Counted from the stretch's first letter, positions 1 through 10,434 are shown. The stretch: DNA of 64,000 bases from Cyclobacteriaceae bacterium (GCA_016787565.1 JAEUUG010000012.1:124001-188000), one strand, 5' to 3'. Notes: a model not told the origin generated them from the letters alone. Numbers and translations are program-made.

Positions 1-3000
1 GTCAGTAATAGCATTAACAGCTTGCGCTTCCTCGCTAAAACAGACTGGCGTGATTTTGTTGAAAACATGAGTGTTGTTGAAAAAACTTTACGTGGTGATG
101 TACATAGTGTGTATGCCACCATGGACTTCTATACACGTGACCATTACCGCCATGCCGTAGAGGACATTGCCAACCACAGCGGCTTATCGGAAAGTGATGT
201 GGCGCGTCTAGCCATTGATCTCGCCCGTAAAAGTTTCGAAGAAAATGTTGAAGACGAACGAAAAGCTCATGTGGGATATTACTTGCTCGAAGCCGGACTC
301 GTTCAAACTGAATCTGCTGCACGCGTTCACTTGCCTTTATGGAAAATAGCGCAAAAAAAAATAGTTCGCTCAGCTGGTATCCTGTATACCATCACAGCAG
401 TACTGACTACCATACTCATTGCAGGTGGAATGGTTTTGGTGGCTGCCGATGGCATTCCGAAAGGCTGGCTGATACTGGTTGGAATAATGTCACTGATAAG
501 CGCAAGTCATTTTGCCTTGTCTATAGCAAATTGGTGGTCAACGTTATGGATTAAACCTGCTCCTTTACCAAAGCTGGACTATTCATCAGGGATTCCTGCT
601 GAAAATAGAACCCTGGTAGTGGTGCCAACTTTACTCGTGAGTCCGGCACAGATTGAAAAATTAATAGAGGAACTTGAAGTTCGCTTCTTGTCAAATCGCG
701 ATCCAAATCTCTTATTTGGATTAGTAACAGATTTTCGTGACGCACCCGAACAAATATTGCCTGAAGATGAAAATCTCATTCAACTGGCCACGGAAAGAAT
801 AATCGGATTAAACACGCGGTATAACCGTTCAACAAACGACACATTTTTTTTATTTCATCGTCCACGAACCTGGAATGATGTTGATCAAATCTGGATGGGA
901 TATGAGCGTAAACGAGGAAAGCTCACACATCTCAATCACCTTCTCCGGGGCAGGTCACACGACAAGTTTTCGGTCATACTAGGTGATGAGCAAATCTATA
1001 AAACTGTCAAGTACATCATTACGCTTGATACGGATACACAACTGCCTCGGGAAGCAGCCTGGAAATTAGTAGGCCTGATGGCACATCCACTTAACAAACC
1101 CCATTTTGACGAAACCAAGAACCGGGTAACAGAAGGCTATACCATTATTCAACCGCGTATTGCCATTAGCCTTCATGGCGCCCCGCGATCAGGCTTTACC
1201 CGTCTGTATGAAAATGATTCTGGTATTGATCCTTACACGCGTGTAACATCAGATGTGTATCAGGACTTGTTTGGGGAAGGTTCCTACATTGGAAAAGGAA
1301 TTTACGAAATCGATGCTTTTGAAAAAGCATTGAACAACCGCCTTCGGGAAAACAGAATTCTTAGTCATGATTTATTGGAAGGATCATACGCTCGCTGCGG
1401 ATTTGCAAGTGATATTCAGTTTTATGAAGACTACCCCGCACGCTACGCGGTTGACATCAACAGAAGGCATCGCTGGATTCGAGGTGACTGGCAAATTGGA
1501 AACTGGTTTTTGCCGATTGTGCCCGGAGCAAAAAAACGATCAGAAAAAAATCCGATTTCCCTACTATCCAAATGGAAAATTTTTGATAACCTCAGGCGCA
1601 GTGTAGTACCTATCGCTCATTTGATGCTGCTGATTGGCGGCTGGACACTGTTACCTGCTTCGTGGTTTTGGACGCTTTCCATTATCGCCATCATGCTGCT
1701 TCCATCGGTTCTTAGTGCCCTATGGAGCAGTATCCGTAAACCCAAAGAAATAGGCCTTACACAACACATTAATAATACTGTTGGCCTTACGTCAAAGAGT
1801 ATTCTTCAATCTTTATTTGCATTTGTATGTCTGCCGTACGAAGCCTTTGTCAGTTTTGACGCAATCGCACGTACACTGTGGCGCATTCATATTTCGCGAA
1901 AAAAACTTTTAGAATGGAACCCATCTGGACTGAATAAGAAACAGAACACAGGTCTGCTCAACACATACAAAGTAATGTGGATAGCCCCCGTTCTTTCGGC
2001 CGGAATACTGAGCTTCATGGTATGGCAAGGCTCCATCCCTCAACTATTAATTGCTATACCTTTTCTTATCCTTTGGATCTTATCTCCTGCTATTGTTTCA
2101 TTTATAGACAAACCGCTCAACAACTCCAAGTCAACAATACATGATACTCAAAAAATCTATTTGCGGGAACTTGCCCGAAAATCATGGTCATTTTTCGAGA
2201 ACCTGATCGGAACTGAAGATCACTGGCTTCCACCCGATAATTTACAACAATACCCCATACCCGTAATTGCGCATCGAACCTCCCCGACTAACATAGGCCT
2301 TTCTGTATTAGCCAACCTTTCAGCATGTGATTTCGGTTACGCTACCACCACACAACTCATCGAGCGAACGGTAAGCACCTTCACAACGCTACAAAAGTTA
2401 GAACGCTACCAAGGTCATTTTTACAATTGGTACGACACGCAAACATTAAGTGTGCTGAGCCCACGATACATTTCAACCGTTGACAGCGGTAACCTCGCTG
2501 GTCATTTACTAACATTCAGGCAAGGTTTGTTGGGCATTCCACAACAAAGAATACTAGAAAGGAAAATCATGCATGGACTGCAGGATACACTTCGATTAGT
2601 CATTCATGAAATTTCCACTACCGAAAACGGACTTCGTGCAGCCCTAACCACGTTACATGATTCCATTGCAGGCTGGAATTTTCAGCTACCCGCGTTAAAA
2701 GAGCATATTGAAAATACATTGCGACAATACCTGGATCTCACGTCAGCGCTACCGAAGGAAGGTTGGTCTTTAGCATTTGAGCAGCACTTGAACCGGGTGC
2801 TCAAAGAAATAACATTGTTAGCACCGTGGGTCACCGAAGTAACCATACCTGAAAAATTTAAAGACTGGCAAACCGTAACTCAAATCCCCACACTTGAAGA
2901 AGTGGCGAGAATGCAAACTGAACTAGAACCAGCATTGAGCAGACTGCGACTTCTTGAAAACTCAGAAGAAGAGACACACTGGCTACATCATGTTGAAAAA

Positions 3001-6000
3001 TCAATTCAGAAAGCGAGTGAAGTTGCCCGGGAACGTATTGCAACTTTACACCTATTGGCAACACAGTCGGCTGAATTTGCTGACATGGAATACAACTTTC
3101 TGTACGACAAATCCCAGCACCTGCTGGCTATTGGCTATCATGTATCGGAGCACTACCGTGATTTAAGCTATTATGATCTGTTGGCATCTGAGGCCAGACT
3201 AAGCTCATTTGTAGCAATCGCGCAGGGAAAAATTCCACAAGAAAATTGGTTTGCGCTAGGAAGAAGACTGACCACAGCCGGCAACACTCCTGTGCTGCTT
3301 TCCTGGAGCGGTTCGATGTTCGAATACCTGATGCCGGGGCTGGTCATGCCAACGTACAAAAACACACTACTGGATGAGATGTGCATGGGGACCGTAATCA
3401 AACAAATTGAGTATGGTGAACAACAAGACGTGCCCTGGGGAATTTCCGAGTCATGTTATAACCTGGTTGACGCACACCTTACCTATCAGTACCGGGCGTT
3501 TGGAATTCCGGGCCTTGGCTTTAAACGCGGTCTCGGGCAGGATTTGGTGATCGCACCGTATGCCACCATTCTCGCGCTGATGGTTGATCCGAGGGCAGCG
3601 TGTGAAAACCTTGAAAGAATGAAAGCTAAGGGTTTTGAAGGTCAATATGGTTTTTATGAAGCCATTGATTATACCCCCATTCGCTTAGCGCGTGATCAGC
3701 GTCACGCGGTCATCAAAACGTTTATGGCGCACCACCAGGGCATGAGCCTCCTCTCGTTAGCTTACTTGTTACTCGATCAGCCCATGCAAAAAAGATTTGA
3801 GGCGGATACACAAGTTCAAACTGCACTACTCCTGTTGCAGGAGCAAGTACCCAAGTCGGTAGGATTTTATGCGGGATCATCTGATCATGAAGAAATAGCA
3901 CACGTTTCGATTGCCTCCGAAATTCGTTTTGTTAAAATATCAGATTCTCCGGTACCCGAAGTACAACTTCTTTCGAATGGTCATTATTTTGTTATGCTTT
4001 CGAATGCAGGCGGAGGCTATAGTCGCTGGAAAGAACTCGCTGTTACGCGTTGGCGTGAAGATGCCACGTGCGATCATTGGGGTACATTTTGTTACATCAA
4101 CGATCGTGATAAAAATCAATTCTGGTCTACCGCGCATCAGCCAACCTTAAAGGAAGCAGATCAATACGAAGCCATATTCTCGCAGGGCAAAGTAGAATTT
4201 CGCAGACGCGATAATGAAATAGAAACATACACGACCGTAATTGTATCACCGGAGGATGATGTAGAAGTGAGGCGAATACACCTTACCAATCATGCGCTAA
4301 CAAAAAGAAAATTATCAGTAACCAGTTATAGCGAAGTTGTGCTGGCAGCGGCTTCAGCAGACGATGCCCACCCTGCGTTTAGTAATCTTTTTGTTCAAAC
4401 CGAAATTAACGAACATCAACACACGATTAGTTGTACCAGGCGGCCCCGTTCAAAAGATGAACATCCTCCGTGGATGTTTCATTTAATGAAAGTAAATGGT
4501 GTCGAAGTGAAACAGGTGTCGTATGAAACGGACCGAACTAAATTTATCGGGAGAGGCCATACGCTTGTTCATCCACAGGTAATGGATCAAACCAAACCAC
4601 TTTCAGGTGCACAGGGCTCTGTATTAGATCCTATTGTTGCTATTCAATATAAAATAACATTGGAACCCGGTGAATCAGCCATCGTAGACATGGTAACCGG
4701 TGTTGCCGAAACGAAAGAAGTAAATCAAAGTTTAATCGACAAATATCAGGATCGCCACTTACGCGATCGTGCATTCGAATTGTCATGGACACACAGCCAG
4801 GTTGTTCTCCGGCAAATTGGCGCAACAGAGGCTGATGCACAAGTGTATGGAAAACTCGCAAGCTCTATACTCTATATGAATCCGACATTGCGGGCGCAAC
4901 CCAACATTGTTCTTAAAAATCAACGGCAACAATCATCCTTGTGGAGTTATTCCATCTCCGGTGATTTGCCCATCGTGCTATTGATTATATCAGATTTCGA
5001 AAACATTTCTCTTGTTAAACAGCTCATCAAAGCAAAAGCGTATTGGCAGATAAAAGGTCTTGCTGTGGACCTGGTTATTCTCAACGAAGACCCGGGTGGG
5101 TACAGGCAAGTTCTGCAAGATCAAATTCAAGGACTGATTGCCGCAGGCATAGGTGTACCATCGATTGAAAAACAAGGGCGAATATTCGTCAGACCTATCG
5201 ATCAGGTATCTGAAGAAGATCGGATGTTGTTTCAGGCTGTTGCGCGCATTATCATTTCAGATAAAAAAGGAACACTGGAAGATCAGGTAAACAGGCGCGC
5301 CCCAAGCACGCTACCGGCAAAAAAACTTATTCTTGCTAAGGCCTATCCGTACCAAAATCAAGCAATAGCGTTACCCACAGGACTTCAATATTTTAATGGA
5401 ACCGGAGGTTTTTCTCCTGATGGAAAAGAGTATGTAATTATTACGGATCAGAAAAAACGCACACCCCTACCCTGGATAAATGTAATTGCAAACGCACACT
5501 TCGGTACCATCGTATCGGAGAGCGGCTCTTCCTACACCTGGTTTGAAAATGCACACGAGTTCAGACTCACACCCTGGAAAAATGATCCGCTTTTGGACAG
5601 CAGTGGAGAGGCATTTTATATTCGCGATGAAGAAAGTGGTTTTTTCTGGTCGCCTATGGGACTGCCCTCATTAGGCAAAACTCCCTATGTTGCAAAACAC
5701 GGATTTGGCTATAGTACGTTTGAACATACCGAAGAGGGCATTCACACTGAAGTGCGTATGCATGTTGACCGCGAATCACCGGTGAAGTTCGTGGTCATCA
5801 CCGTTACCAATCAATCCGATCGACTGCGCAAACTTACCGCTACCGGCTATGTTGAGTGGGTGCTCGGTGAGTTACGCTCAAAATCTGCTATGCACATCGC
5901 TACGGAGTATGACATTACAAGTCGTGCGCTCATCGCCAGAAACCGGTACCAGGCAGATTTTCAACACCATGTCGCATTTTTTGATGTTGATGAAAAAGAA

Positions 6001-7815
6001 TACACCTACACAACGGATCGCACCGAATTTATCGGACGCAATGGCACGCTTCAAAATCCTGATGCTATGCGTTACGCACTACTTTCCGGTAAGTCAGGGG
6101 CTTGCCTGGATGCCTGCGCAGCGATACAAGTACCGTTTGAGCTGGAGACCGGAAGGAAACGCAAAATCATTTTCAAGATTGGTGCAGGCAAAGATATAGA
6201 CGATTGCCGGGCCACGCTTCAACGCTTTAAGCGGACCGATGCTGCAATCCATTCGCTGGAACAGGTAAATCAATTTTGGAACGCAACACTGGGAGCCGTA
6301 CAAGTTGAAACACCCGATACCTCAATCAATATTTTAGCAAACGGCTGGTTGCTTTACCAGGTTTTATCGTGCCGGTTATGGGGTCGCAGTGGTTTATATC
6401 AGTCAGGGGGTGCTTTTGGTTTCCGTGATCAACTTCAGGATGTACTGGCACTCATGCATACACAACCTACGTTAACACGACAACAGATTTTAGTTTGTGC
6501 TTCCCGTCAATTCCAGGATGGTGATGTACAGCATTGGTGGCATCCGCCAACCGGGCGCGGAGTAAGAACACTGTGCTCAGACGATTACTTGTGGTTGCCC
6601 TTTGTTACCAGCAGATATGTATCAACCACAGGCGATGATGCACTGTTGGATGAACCGGTTTCTTTTCTGCAGGGACGCAAATTGAATATGGAGGAAGAAT
6701 CCTATTACGATTTACCGGTTATCTCCGACCAGCACGCTAGTGTGTATAGTCATTGCAAGCAATCGATCGTACATGCCTTGCGCTTTGGTGAGCATGGATT
6801 ACCATTAATGGGCTCAGGTGACTGGAACGATGGTATGAACATGGTGGGAATACACGGCAAAGGTGAAAGCATATGGCTTGCATTTTTTCTGTACGATGTG
6901 CTTATCCGTTTCACAAAAATTGCATCGCTTCAGGGTGATCTTGATTTTGTTGCGAAATGTGAAAAGCATGCTAAGCAACTCAAGAGAAACATTAAAACAC
7001 ATGCGTGGGATGGTGAATGGTATTTGCGTGCCTTTTTTGACGATGGTTCGCCCCTGGGCTCAAAAAGCAATGATGAATGTAAAATTGATGCAATCTCTCA
7101 AAGCTGGTCTGTACTATCAGGAGGTGGGGAGTCTACGCGATCGCTTTTGGCCATGCAGGCTGTCAATACATTTCTCATAAATAGAGAGAAGAGTTTGATT
7201 CAATTATTAAATCCCCCTTTTGATACCTCCTCTATGGATCCAGGTTATATAAAGGGATATGTACCAGGTGTACGTGAAAACGGTGGCCAATATAGCCATG
7301 CAGCAATTTGGATGATTATGGCTTTTGCCAAACTGGGCGATCAGGATAAAACAGCTGAACTACTAAACATGATTAACCCTATCCATCATAACACAACTCC
7401 AGAAGAAGTCAAAATATACAAAGCAGAACCATACGTAATTGCAGCTGATGTATACGGTGTAGAGCCGCATACAGGCAGAGGCGGCTGGACGTGGTATACG
7501 GGCTCGGCTGGCTGGATGTACCAGCTAATCCTTGAATCATTTCTTGGACTCAAACGGGAAGGAAATACACTAAAATTTGAACCGTGTACACCAAAGGGCT
7601 GGAAATCCTTTGCGGTCAAATATTGCTTTAAAGAGACAGTCTACCACATCCATGTGCAGCTGGACGAAACTAAAAAAATCACTACACTACGCTTGGATGG
7701 TGTTACCCAAACCACAGCCGTCATACCATTGGTAAATGATAAACTTGATCATCATATAATCCTTTCCTTAAAATCGCAATACAGGAGTGTGGCAGGGGAA
7801 ACCTCAGAAGTGTAG
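1..7815 (+). CDS. ndvB: Cyclic beta-1,2-glucan synthase (NdvB/Cgs-like), 5'-truncated by window edge
   Basis: The reading frame is open from base 1. The TTG at 22 sits inside family sequence (SINSLRFLAKTDWRDFVE), so the true start is upstream and roughly 250-300 residues are missing. About 2,600 residues remain. Numbering from that TTG, two membrane helices lie at about 114-176. A GT84-type glycosyltransferase follows, with TLDTDTQLP near 334 and RRHRWIRGDWQ near 482, then membrane helices around 524-700. A glycoamylase-like domain carries SWSGSMFEYLMPG (about 1094) and MAHHQGMS (about 1235). Two GH94-type supersandwich/phosphorylase repeats follow, with GSGDWNDGMN at about 2264. The family initiates, elongates, sizes and cyclises beta-1,2-glucan at the inner membrane. 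Cyclising activity here is inferred from the full domain order. Confidence 0.9.
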   Translation, partial: VSNSINSLRFLAKTDWRDFVENMSVVEKTLRGDVHSVYATMDFYTRDHYRHAVEDIANHSGLSESDVARLAIDLARKSFEENVEDERKAHVGYYLLEAGLVQTESAARVHLPLWKIAQKKIVRSAGILYTITAVLTTILIAGGMVLVAADGIPKGWLILVGIMSLISASHFALSIANWWSTLWIKPAPLPKLDYSSGIPAENRTLVVVPTLLVSPAQIEKLIEELEVRFLSNRDPNLLFGLVTDFRDAPEQILPEDENLIQLATERIIGLNTRYNRSTNDTFFLFHRPRTWNDVDQIWMGYERKRGKLTHLNHLLRGRSHDKFSVILGDEQIYKTVKYIITLDTDTQLPREAAWKLVGLMAHPLNKPHFDETKNRVTEGYTIIQPRIAISLHGAPRSGFTRLYENDSGIDPYTRVTSDVYQDLFGEGSYIGKGIYEIDAFEKALNNRLRENRILSHDLLEGSYARCGFASDIQFYEDYPARYAVDINRRHRWIRGDWQIGNWFLPIVPGAKKRSEKNPISLLSKWKIFDNLRRSVVPIAHLMLLIGGWTLLPASWFWTLSIIAIMLLPSVLSALWSSIRKPKEIGLTQHINNTVGLTSKSILQSLFAFVCLPYEAFVSFDAIARTLWRIHISRKKLLEWNPSGLNKKQNTGLLNTYKVMWIAPVLSAGILSFMVWQGSIPQLLIAIPFLILWILSPAIVSFIDKPLNNSKSTIHDTQKIYLRELARKSWSFFENLIGTEDHWLPPDNLQQYPIPVIAHRTSPTNIGLSVLANLSACDFGYATTTQLIERTVSTFTTLQKLERYQGHFYNWYDTQTLSVLSPRYISTVDSGNLAGHLLTFRQGLLGIPQQRILERKIMHGLQDTLRLVIHEISTTENGLRAALTTLHDSIAGWNFQLPALKEHIENTLRQYLDLTSALPKEGWSLAFEQHLNRVLKEITLLAPWVTEVTIPEKFKDWQTVTQIPTLEEVARMQTELEPALSRLRLLENSEEETHWLHHVEKSIQKASEVARERIATLHLLATQSAEFADMEYNFLYDKSQHLLAIGYHVSEHYRDLSYYDLLASEARLSSFVAIAQGKIPQENWFALGRRLTTAGNTPVLLSWSGSMFEYLMPGLVMPTYKNTLLDEMCMGTVIKQIEYGEQQDVPWGISESCYNLVDAHLTYQYRAFGIPGLGFKRGLGQDLVIAPYATILALMVDPRAACENLERMKAKGFEGQYGFYEAIDYTPIRLARDQRHAVIKTFMAHHQGMSLLSLAYLLLDQPMQKRFEADTQVQTALLLLQEQVPKSVGFYAGSSDHEEIAHVSIASEIRFVKISDSPVPEVQLLSNGHYFVMLSNAGGGYSRWKELAVTRWREDATCDHWGTFCYINDRDKNQFWSTAHQPTLKEADQYEAIFSQGKVEFRRRDNEIETYTTVIVSPEDDVEVRRIHLTNHALTKRKLSVTSYSEVVLAAASADDAHPAFSNLFVQTEINEHQHTISCTRRPRSKDEHPPWMFHLMKVNGVEVKQVSYETDRTKFIGRGHTLVHPQVMDQTKPLSGAQGSVLDPIVAIQYKITLEPGESAIVDMVTGVAETKEVNQSLIDKYQDRHLRDRAFELSWTHSQVVLRQIGATEADAQVYGKLASSILYMNPTLRAQPNIVLKNQRQQSSLWSYSISGDLPIVLLIISDFENISLVKQLIKAKAYWQIKGLAVDLVILNEDPGGYRQVLQDQIQGLIAAGIGVPSIEKQGRIFVRPIDQVSEEDRMLFQAVARIIISDKKGTLEDQVNRRAPSTLPAKKLILAKAYPYQNQAIALPTGLQYFNGTGGFSPDGKEYVIITDQKKRTPLPWINVIANAHFGTIVSESGSSYTWFENAHEFRLTPWKNDPLLDSSGEAFYIRDEESGFFWSPMGLPSLGKTPYVAKHGFGYSTFEHTEEGIHTEVRMHVDRESPVKFVVITVTNQSDRLRKLTATGYVEWVLGELRSKSAMHIATEYDITSRALIARNRYQADFQHHVAFFDVDEKEYTYTTDRTEFIGRNGTLQNPDAMRYALLSGKSGACLDACAAIQVPFELETGRKRKIIFKIGAGKDIDDCRATLQRFKRTDAAIHSLEQVNQFWNATLGAVQVETPDTSINILANGWLLYQVLSCRLWGRSGLYQSGGAFGFRDQLQDVLALMHTQPTLTRQQILVCASRQFQDGDVQHWWHPPTGRGVRTLCSDDYLWLPFVTSRYVSTTGDDALLDEPVSFLQGRKLNMEEESYYDLPVISDQHASVYSHCKQSIVHALRFGEHGLPLMGSGDWNDGMNMVGIHGKGESIWLAFFLYDVLIRFTKIASLQGDLDFVAKCEKHAKQLKRNIKTHAWDGEWYLRAFFDDGSPLGSKSNDECKIDAISQSWSVLSGGGESTRSLLAMQAVNTFLINREKSLIQLLNPPFDTSSMDPGYIKGYVPGVRENGGQYSHAAIWMIMAFAKLGDQDKTAELLNMINPIHHNTTPEEVKIYKAEPYVIAADVYGVEPHTGRGGWTWYTGSAGWMYQLILESFLGLKREGNTLKFEPCTPKGWKSFAVKYCFKETVYHIHVQLDETKKITTLRLDGVTQTTAVIPLVNDKLDHHIILSLKSQYRSVAGETSEV

Positions 7816-7925
7816 AGAATTATCCCGGTGAACTAGTGTTTTTAGCGCAAAATCAAACGGTATGATTTTAGTGATCAAGCTGCATATAAGGAAATTAATA
7901 AATCATGTTACTTAAAACTAAAAGT

Positions 7926-8495
7926 ATGAAATCAATAATCAGTAAAACGTTAACAGTGCTAATGCTGGTAGCGGTGTTCATTGCCTGTGAATCAAAAAAA
8001 CAAGATGACAGCGCAACGATTGCTAAAGAAATCAATGATGCCGTGTTGGATGATCGTGATGATGAAAAAGATGCAGACTTTATTGTGAACACCATTGCCG
8101 CCAATTATGGTGAGGTTAAAATGGCCCAACTAGCCTTAACACGGTCTACAGACACAGGTGTAAAAAAGATGGCTACCATGCTGGAGAACGATCACAATAA
8201 GATTATCAAAGATCTGAAAGGGTATGCTGCCAAAAACGGTATTACTATTCCGCTCGAAGAAACCGATGAGCAGAAAAAGGATATCACTAAACTGGCAGAA
8301 GAAAGTGATGCTACAAAGTTTAATGAAAAATGGTGCGATATGGTAGAGGGCAAGCATGAAAAAACCATCAATAAATTTGAAAGTCGACTCAACAAAACAG
8401 AAGACCTCGAATTAAAGAATTGGATTACTGCAACACTTCCCGCGCTGAGAAATCATCAGGTTATGCTGAAAAATTATGAGGAACGTGTAAAGTAA
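7926..8495 (+). CDS. DUF4142 lipoprotein
   Basis: A 189-residue exported protein. It has a short basic N-terminus, a hydrophobic stretch and a lipobox ending VFIAC. The rest is the helical DUF4142 (ferritin-like four-helix) domain, with DADFIVNTIAANYGEVKMAQLA and paired His/Glu-rich helices. I chose the ATG at 7926 because the signal peptide then begins directly MKSIISK; an ATG at 7905 in the same frame adds seven residues and cannot be excluded. The gene stands alone and is followed by a strong terminator at 8512. DUF4142 proteins are common periplasmic or outer-membrane lipoproteins in Bacteroidota, often stress-linked; no biochemical function is established. Confidence 0.8.
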   Translation: MKSIISKTLTVLMLVAVFIACESKKQDDSATIAKEINDAVLDDRDDEKDADFIVNTIAANYGEVKMAQLALTRSTDTGVKKMATMLENDHNKIIKDLKGYAAKNGITIPLEETDEQKKDITKLAEESDATKFNEKWCDMVEGKHEKTINKFESRLNKTEDLELKNWITATLPALRNHQVMLKNYEERVK

Positions 8496-8511
8496 AGAAT
8501 AACACGTTAGT

Positions 8512-8542
8512 AGCCGGGTCAGAAATGACCTGGCTTTTTTTT
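8512..8542 (+). terminator. Rho-independent terminator after the DUF4142 gene
   Basis: The stem AGCCGGGTCA / TGACCTGGCT (10 bp, one G-T pair) closes on a GAAA loop and is followed by a run of eight T. It lies 17 bp past the stop codon at 8495. Confidence 0.85.
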
Positions 8543-8679
8543 GACTTAATATATCTAACCCGGCTACTTAATTCAACTCAAGAACTATTGTAAAGTGTTC
8601 TTACTCACCAAACCCTTCTGGTTTAGTGATTTGACGGAGAATCAAAAGTATGGAAGAGGCTAAACGGAAAGCACCATAG

Positions 8680-8907
8680 TTACTGGCTTTTAAAAAAACC
8701 TTTTCCTTTATGCATAATGGAAATGAGGAATAGAGCCACTAATAAAATAAGCAATACAAGATTTGAAAAAACCATGAACCAGTCATTATTCAAATAGCCA
8801 TAACAAATTTTATTACAGGTTAGTAAGGGAAACTTTCTATGTTCAATTCGAACGCCCTTCATTCCAAAGCCTGAACTACTGGTTACGGATCTAAAAATGC
8901 GAACCAT
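8680..8907 (-). CDS. Small hypothetical protein with one membrane helix
   Basis: Seventy-five residues. The N-terminal half is polar with two cysteines (LLTCNKICYGYL). A long hydrophobic segment (WFMVFSNLVLLILLVALFL) is followed by a basic tail (MHKGKGFFKSQ), consistent with a single-pass inner-membrane protein. The ATG lies 8 bp after the stop of 8916-9266 on the same strand, so the two are probably co-transcribed. I do not recognise the family. Gene status rests on the spacing and on the clean helix plus positively charged flank. Confidence 0.5.
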   Translation of the reverse strand: MVRIFRSVTSSSGFGMKGVRIEHRKFPLLTCNKICYGYLNNDWFMVFSNLVLLILLVALFLISIMHKGKGFFKSQ

Positions 8908-8915
8908 AAGTTTAC

Positions 8916-9266
8916 TTAATCTTTACGCTTCTTTTGTATATCCTCAACATCACGAATGAAATCAGAAATATTAACATCCGCTTCTGCTCCATACGCATCA
9001 ATCAAGGTGCCTTTTCTTCCATCCATTGTTTCGATTAAATACAAGATGGAATTATCCTGGGGATCGGAGTAACCCTCAAAACGGTAGAAGTCTGCGATCT
9101 TAATATTATCCGGTATATAAACACATTTTTCATCCTGGGAGGAGAGGCCTTTGGCTATAACTATAAAATTCTCGATATATCCACGTGCAAGCGCCTCATT
9201 AACCCGTTCGGAAAGTGTTTTCATTTTTTGCGTTGCATCATATTGATTTGGGTTCATATCATTCAT
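8916..9266 (-). CDS. Small cytosolic hypothetical protein
   Basis: Up to 116 residues, with no signal peptide or membrane helix. The core begins MKTLSERVNEALARGYIENF and continues with FYRFEGYSDPQDNSILYLIE and a KGTLIDAYGAEAD block. This resembles a small Bacteroidota family sometimes mis-annotated as 'phosphoribosylpyrophosphate synthetase'. There is no PRPP-binding loop, so that name should not be carried over. Homologues tend to begin at the MKTLSE methionine (9224 here); the ATG at 9266 adds 14 residues. It is probably the first gene of a two-gene unit with 8680-8907. Confidence 0.65.
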   Translation of the reverse strand: MNDMNPNQYDATQKMKTLSERVNEALARGYIENFIVIAKGLSSQDEKCVYIPDNIKIADFYRFEGYSDPQDNSILYLIETMDGRKGTLIDAYGAEADVNISDFIRDVEDIQKKRKD

Positions 9267-9789
9267 GTTTATGTAACACTAACAGAAATTGTTGTCAACT
9301 TTTCTTATACCATTATTCAAAAATGGAGCCACTCGAAAATCTGACTTAATTAGATCACTTCAGGAATCAAATACTGTAAAGCGATGGGATTCTTACACAA
9401 TACTGTTGCCATACATACCCAAGCCAACTATTAATTCTTTACAATCCGTCAGCTTGATTGCATCGAAACTGGCACACCTTTTTCATGAGGCACTTTACAA
9501 ACTTTAGTCGGAGGTGTTTCATGCAACACTGAAACTGAGATTATACTCCAACTACCTGATCCGGATTGTGCTGGCGTAGGTTATGATTAAGGATTTGTAG
9601 GGGCTCGAAAGGGCCCCTTTTTTTATTACTTGAATTTTTTTCTAGTGGGAATACTTGCCACAGGTTGTGGAATAATTTCAATGTCACAAAAATGCCCTGT
9701 AAACAATAGCCGGTGAAACAATCTCAATCGCATCATTTTACTTTGGCACAATCCTTATACTCTACCAACCAAACTTAAAATATTCGATT
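9267..9789. other. 523-bp intergenic region with an orphan terminator and a possible gene remnant
   Basis: No convincing gene. The 72-codon plus-strand frame at 9289-9507 has no domain, signal peptide or ribosome-binding context. A different frame, 9489-9590, is open for 33 codons after a TGA, has no start codon, and ends VSCNTETEIILQLPDPDCAGVGYD, which is protein-like in composition. A terminator at 9599-9625 follows it directly. The simplest reading is the decayed 3' end of a lost gene; this is inference. Confidence 0.3.
9599..9625 (+). terminator. Rho-independent terminator with no intact upstream gene
   Basis: AGGGGC / GCCCCT stem (6 bp) with an 8-nt loop, followed by eight T. It faces the plus strand, but the nearest intact plus-strand gene upstream ends more than 1 kb away at 8495. 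Confidence 0.7.
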
Positions 9790-10434
9790 ATGACTAGTAA
9801 AAATAACATTCTTCTATTGACACTTTTTTCAACGCTTCTGGCTTGTGTAACCTTTCAGAGCGCAACAGCTCAGGGAAATTCTACTAGAAGGGCCGGTATA
9901 AAAGGAGGTTTGAATGTCAGCAATCTATTTGTTGACAACGTAAGTGACGAAAATGCACGATTAGGTTACAATGTTGGGATTTTTGGTGAATTGGTTTCGA
10001 GTGAAAGTTTTGCGCTTCAGGCTGAACTACTTTTTTCGACCAAAGGATCTACAAATCAATATGGCTCACCATTCAATCAAGAAATCAAGTACAATTTAAA
10101 TTACATTGATTTACCCCTGCTGGCCGTTTTTAAACTCGGAGCTGTTGATTTTCATTTAGGCGGTTACGCCAGTTATCTGGTAGGATCAACTATTGCGTAC
10201 AAAGGAGATTTTATCAATGGTGTAGATCAAATTGATAAGGATAATCTGAAGTCTTTTGACTACGGATTAGTTGGCGGTTTAGCCGTTAATTTCGGAGCCC
10301 TGCAAGTAGGTGCCCGGTATAATTACGGCCTTGTGAAGATTGCTGATAGTAATGCCGCAGAAGTATTGATCGGGGATTCTAAAAATTCAGTTGCACAACT
10401 TTATTTAGCTATCAATCTTAATTCTAAAAGATAA
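9790..10434 (+). CDS. Outer-membrane beta-barrel protein (PorT/OMP_b-brl_2 type)
   Basis: A 214-residue protein with a clear signal peptide (hydrophobic stretch ending SATAQ, cleavage near residue 27). The mature part alternates hydrophobic and polar residues in short strands. The opening RRAGIKGGLNVSNLF is the hallmark first strand of the Bacteroidota barrel family PF13568. Repeated glycine/aromatic strands end in LAINLNSKR. It should be an eight-stranded outer-membrane barrel. No partner genes are adjacent and no specific role can be assigned. A terminator follows at 10481. Confidence 0.8.
   Translation: MTSKNNILLLTLFSTLLACVTFQSATAQGNSTRRAGIKGGLNVSNLFVDNVSDENARLGYNVGIFGELVSSESFALQAELLFSTKGSTNQYGSPFNQEIKYNLNYIDLPLLAVFKLGAVDFHLGGYASYLVGSTIAYKGDFINGVDQIDKDNLKSFDYGLVGGLAVNFGALQVGARYNYGLVKIADSNAAEVLIGDSKNSVAQLYLAINLNSKR

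Noticed and set aside
9289-9507. 72-residue plus-strand frame in the 9.3-9.5 kb gap
   Set aside because: No domain, signal or start context; it ends before the terminator in a different frame from the protein-like remnant.
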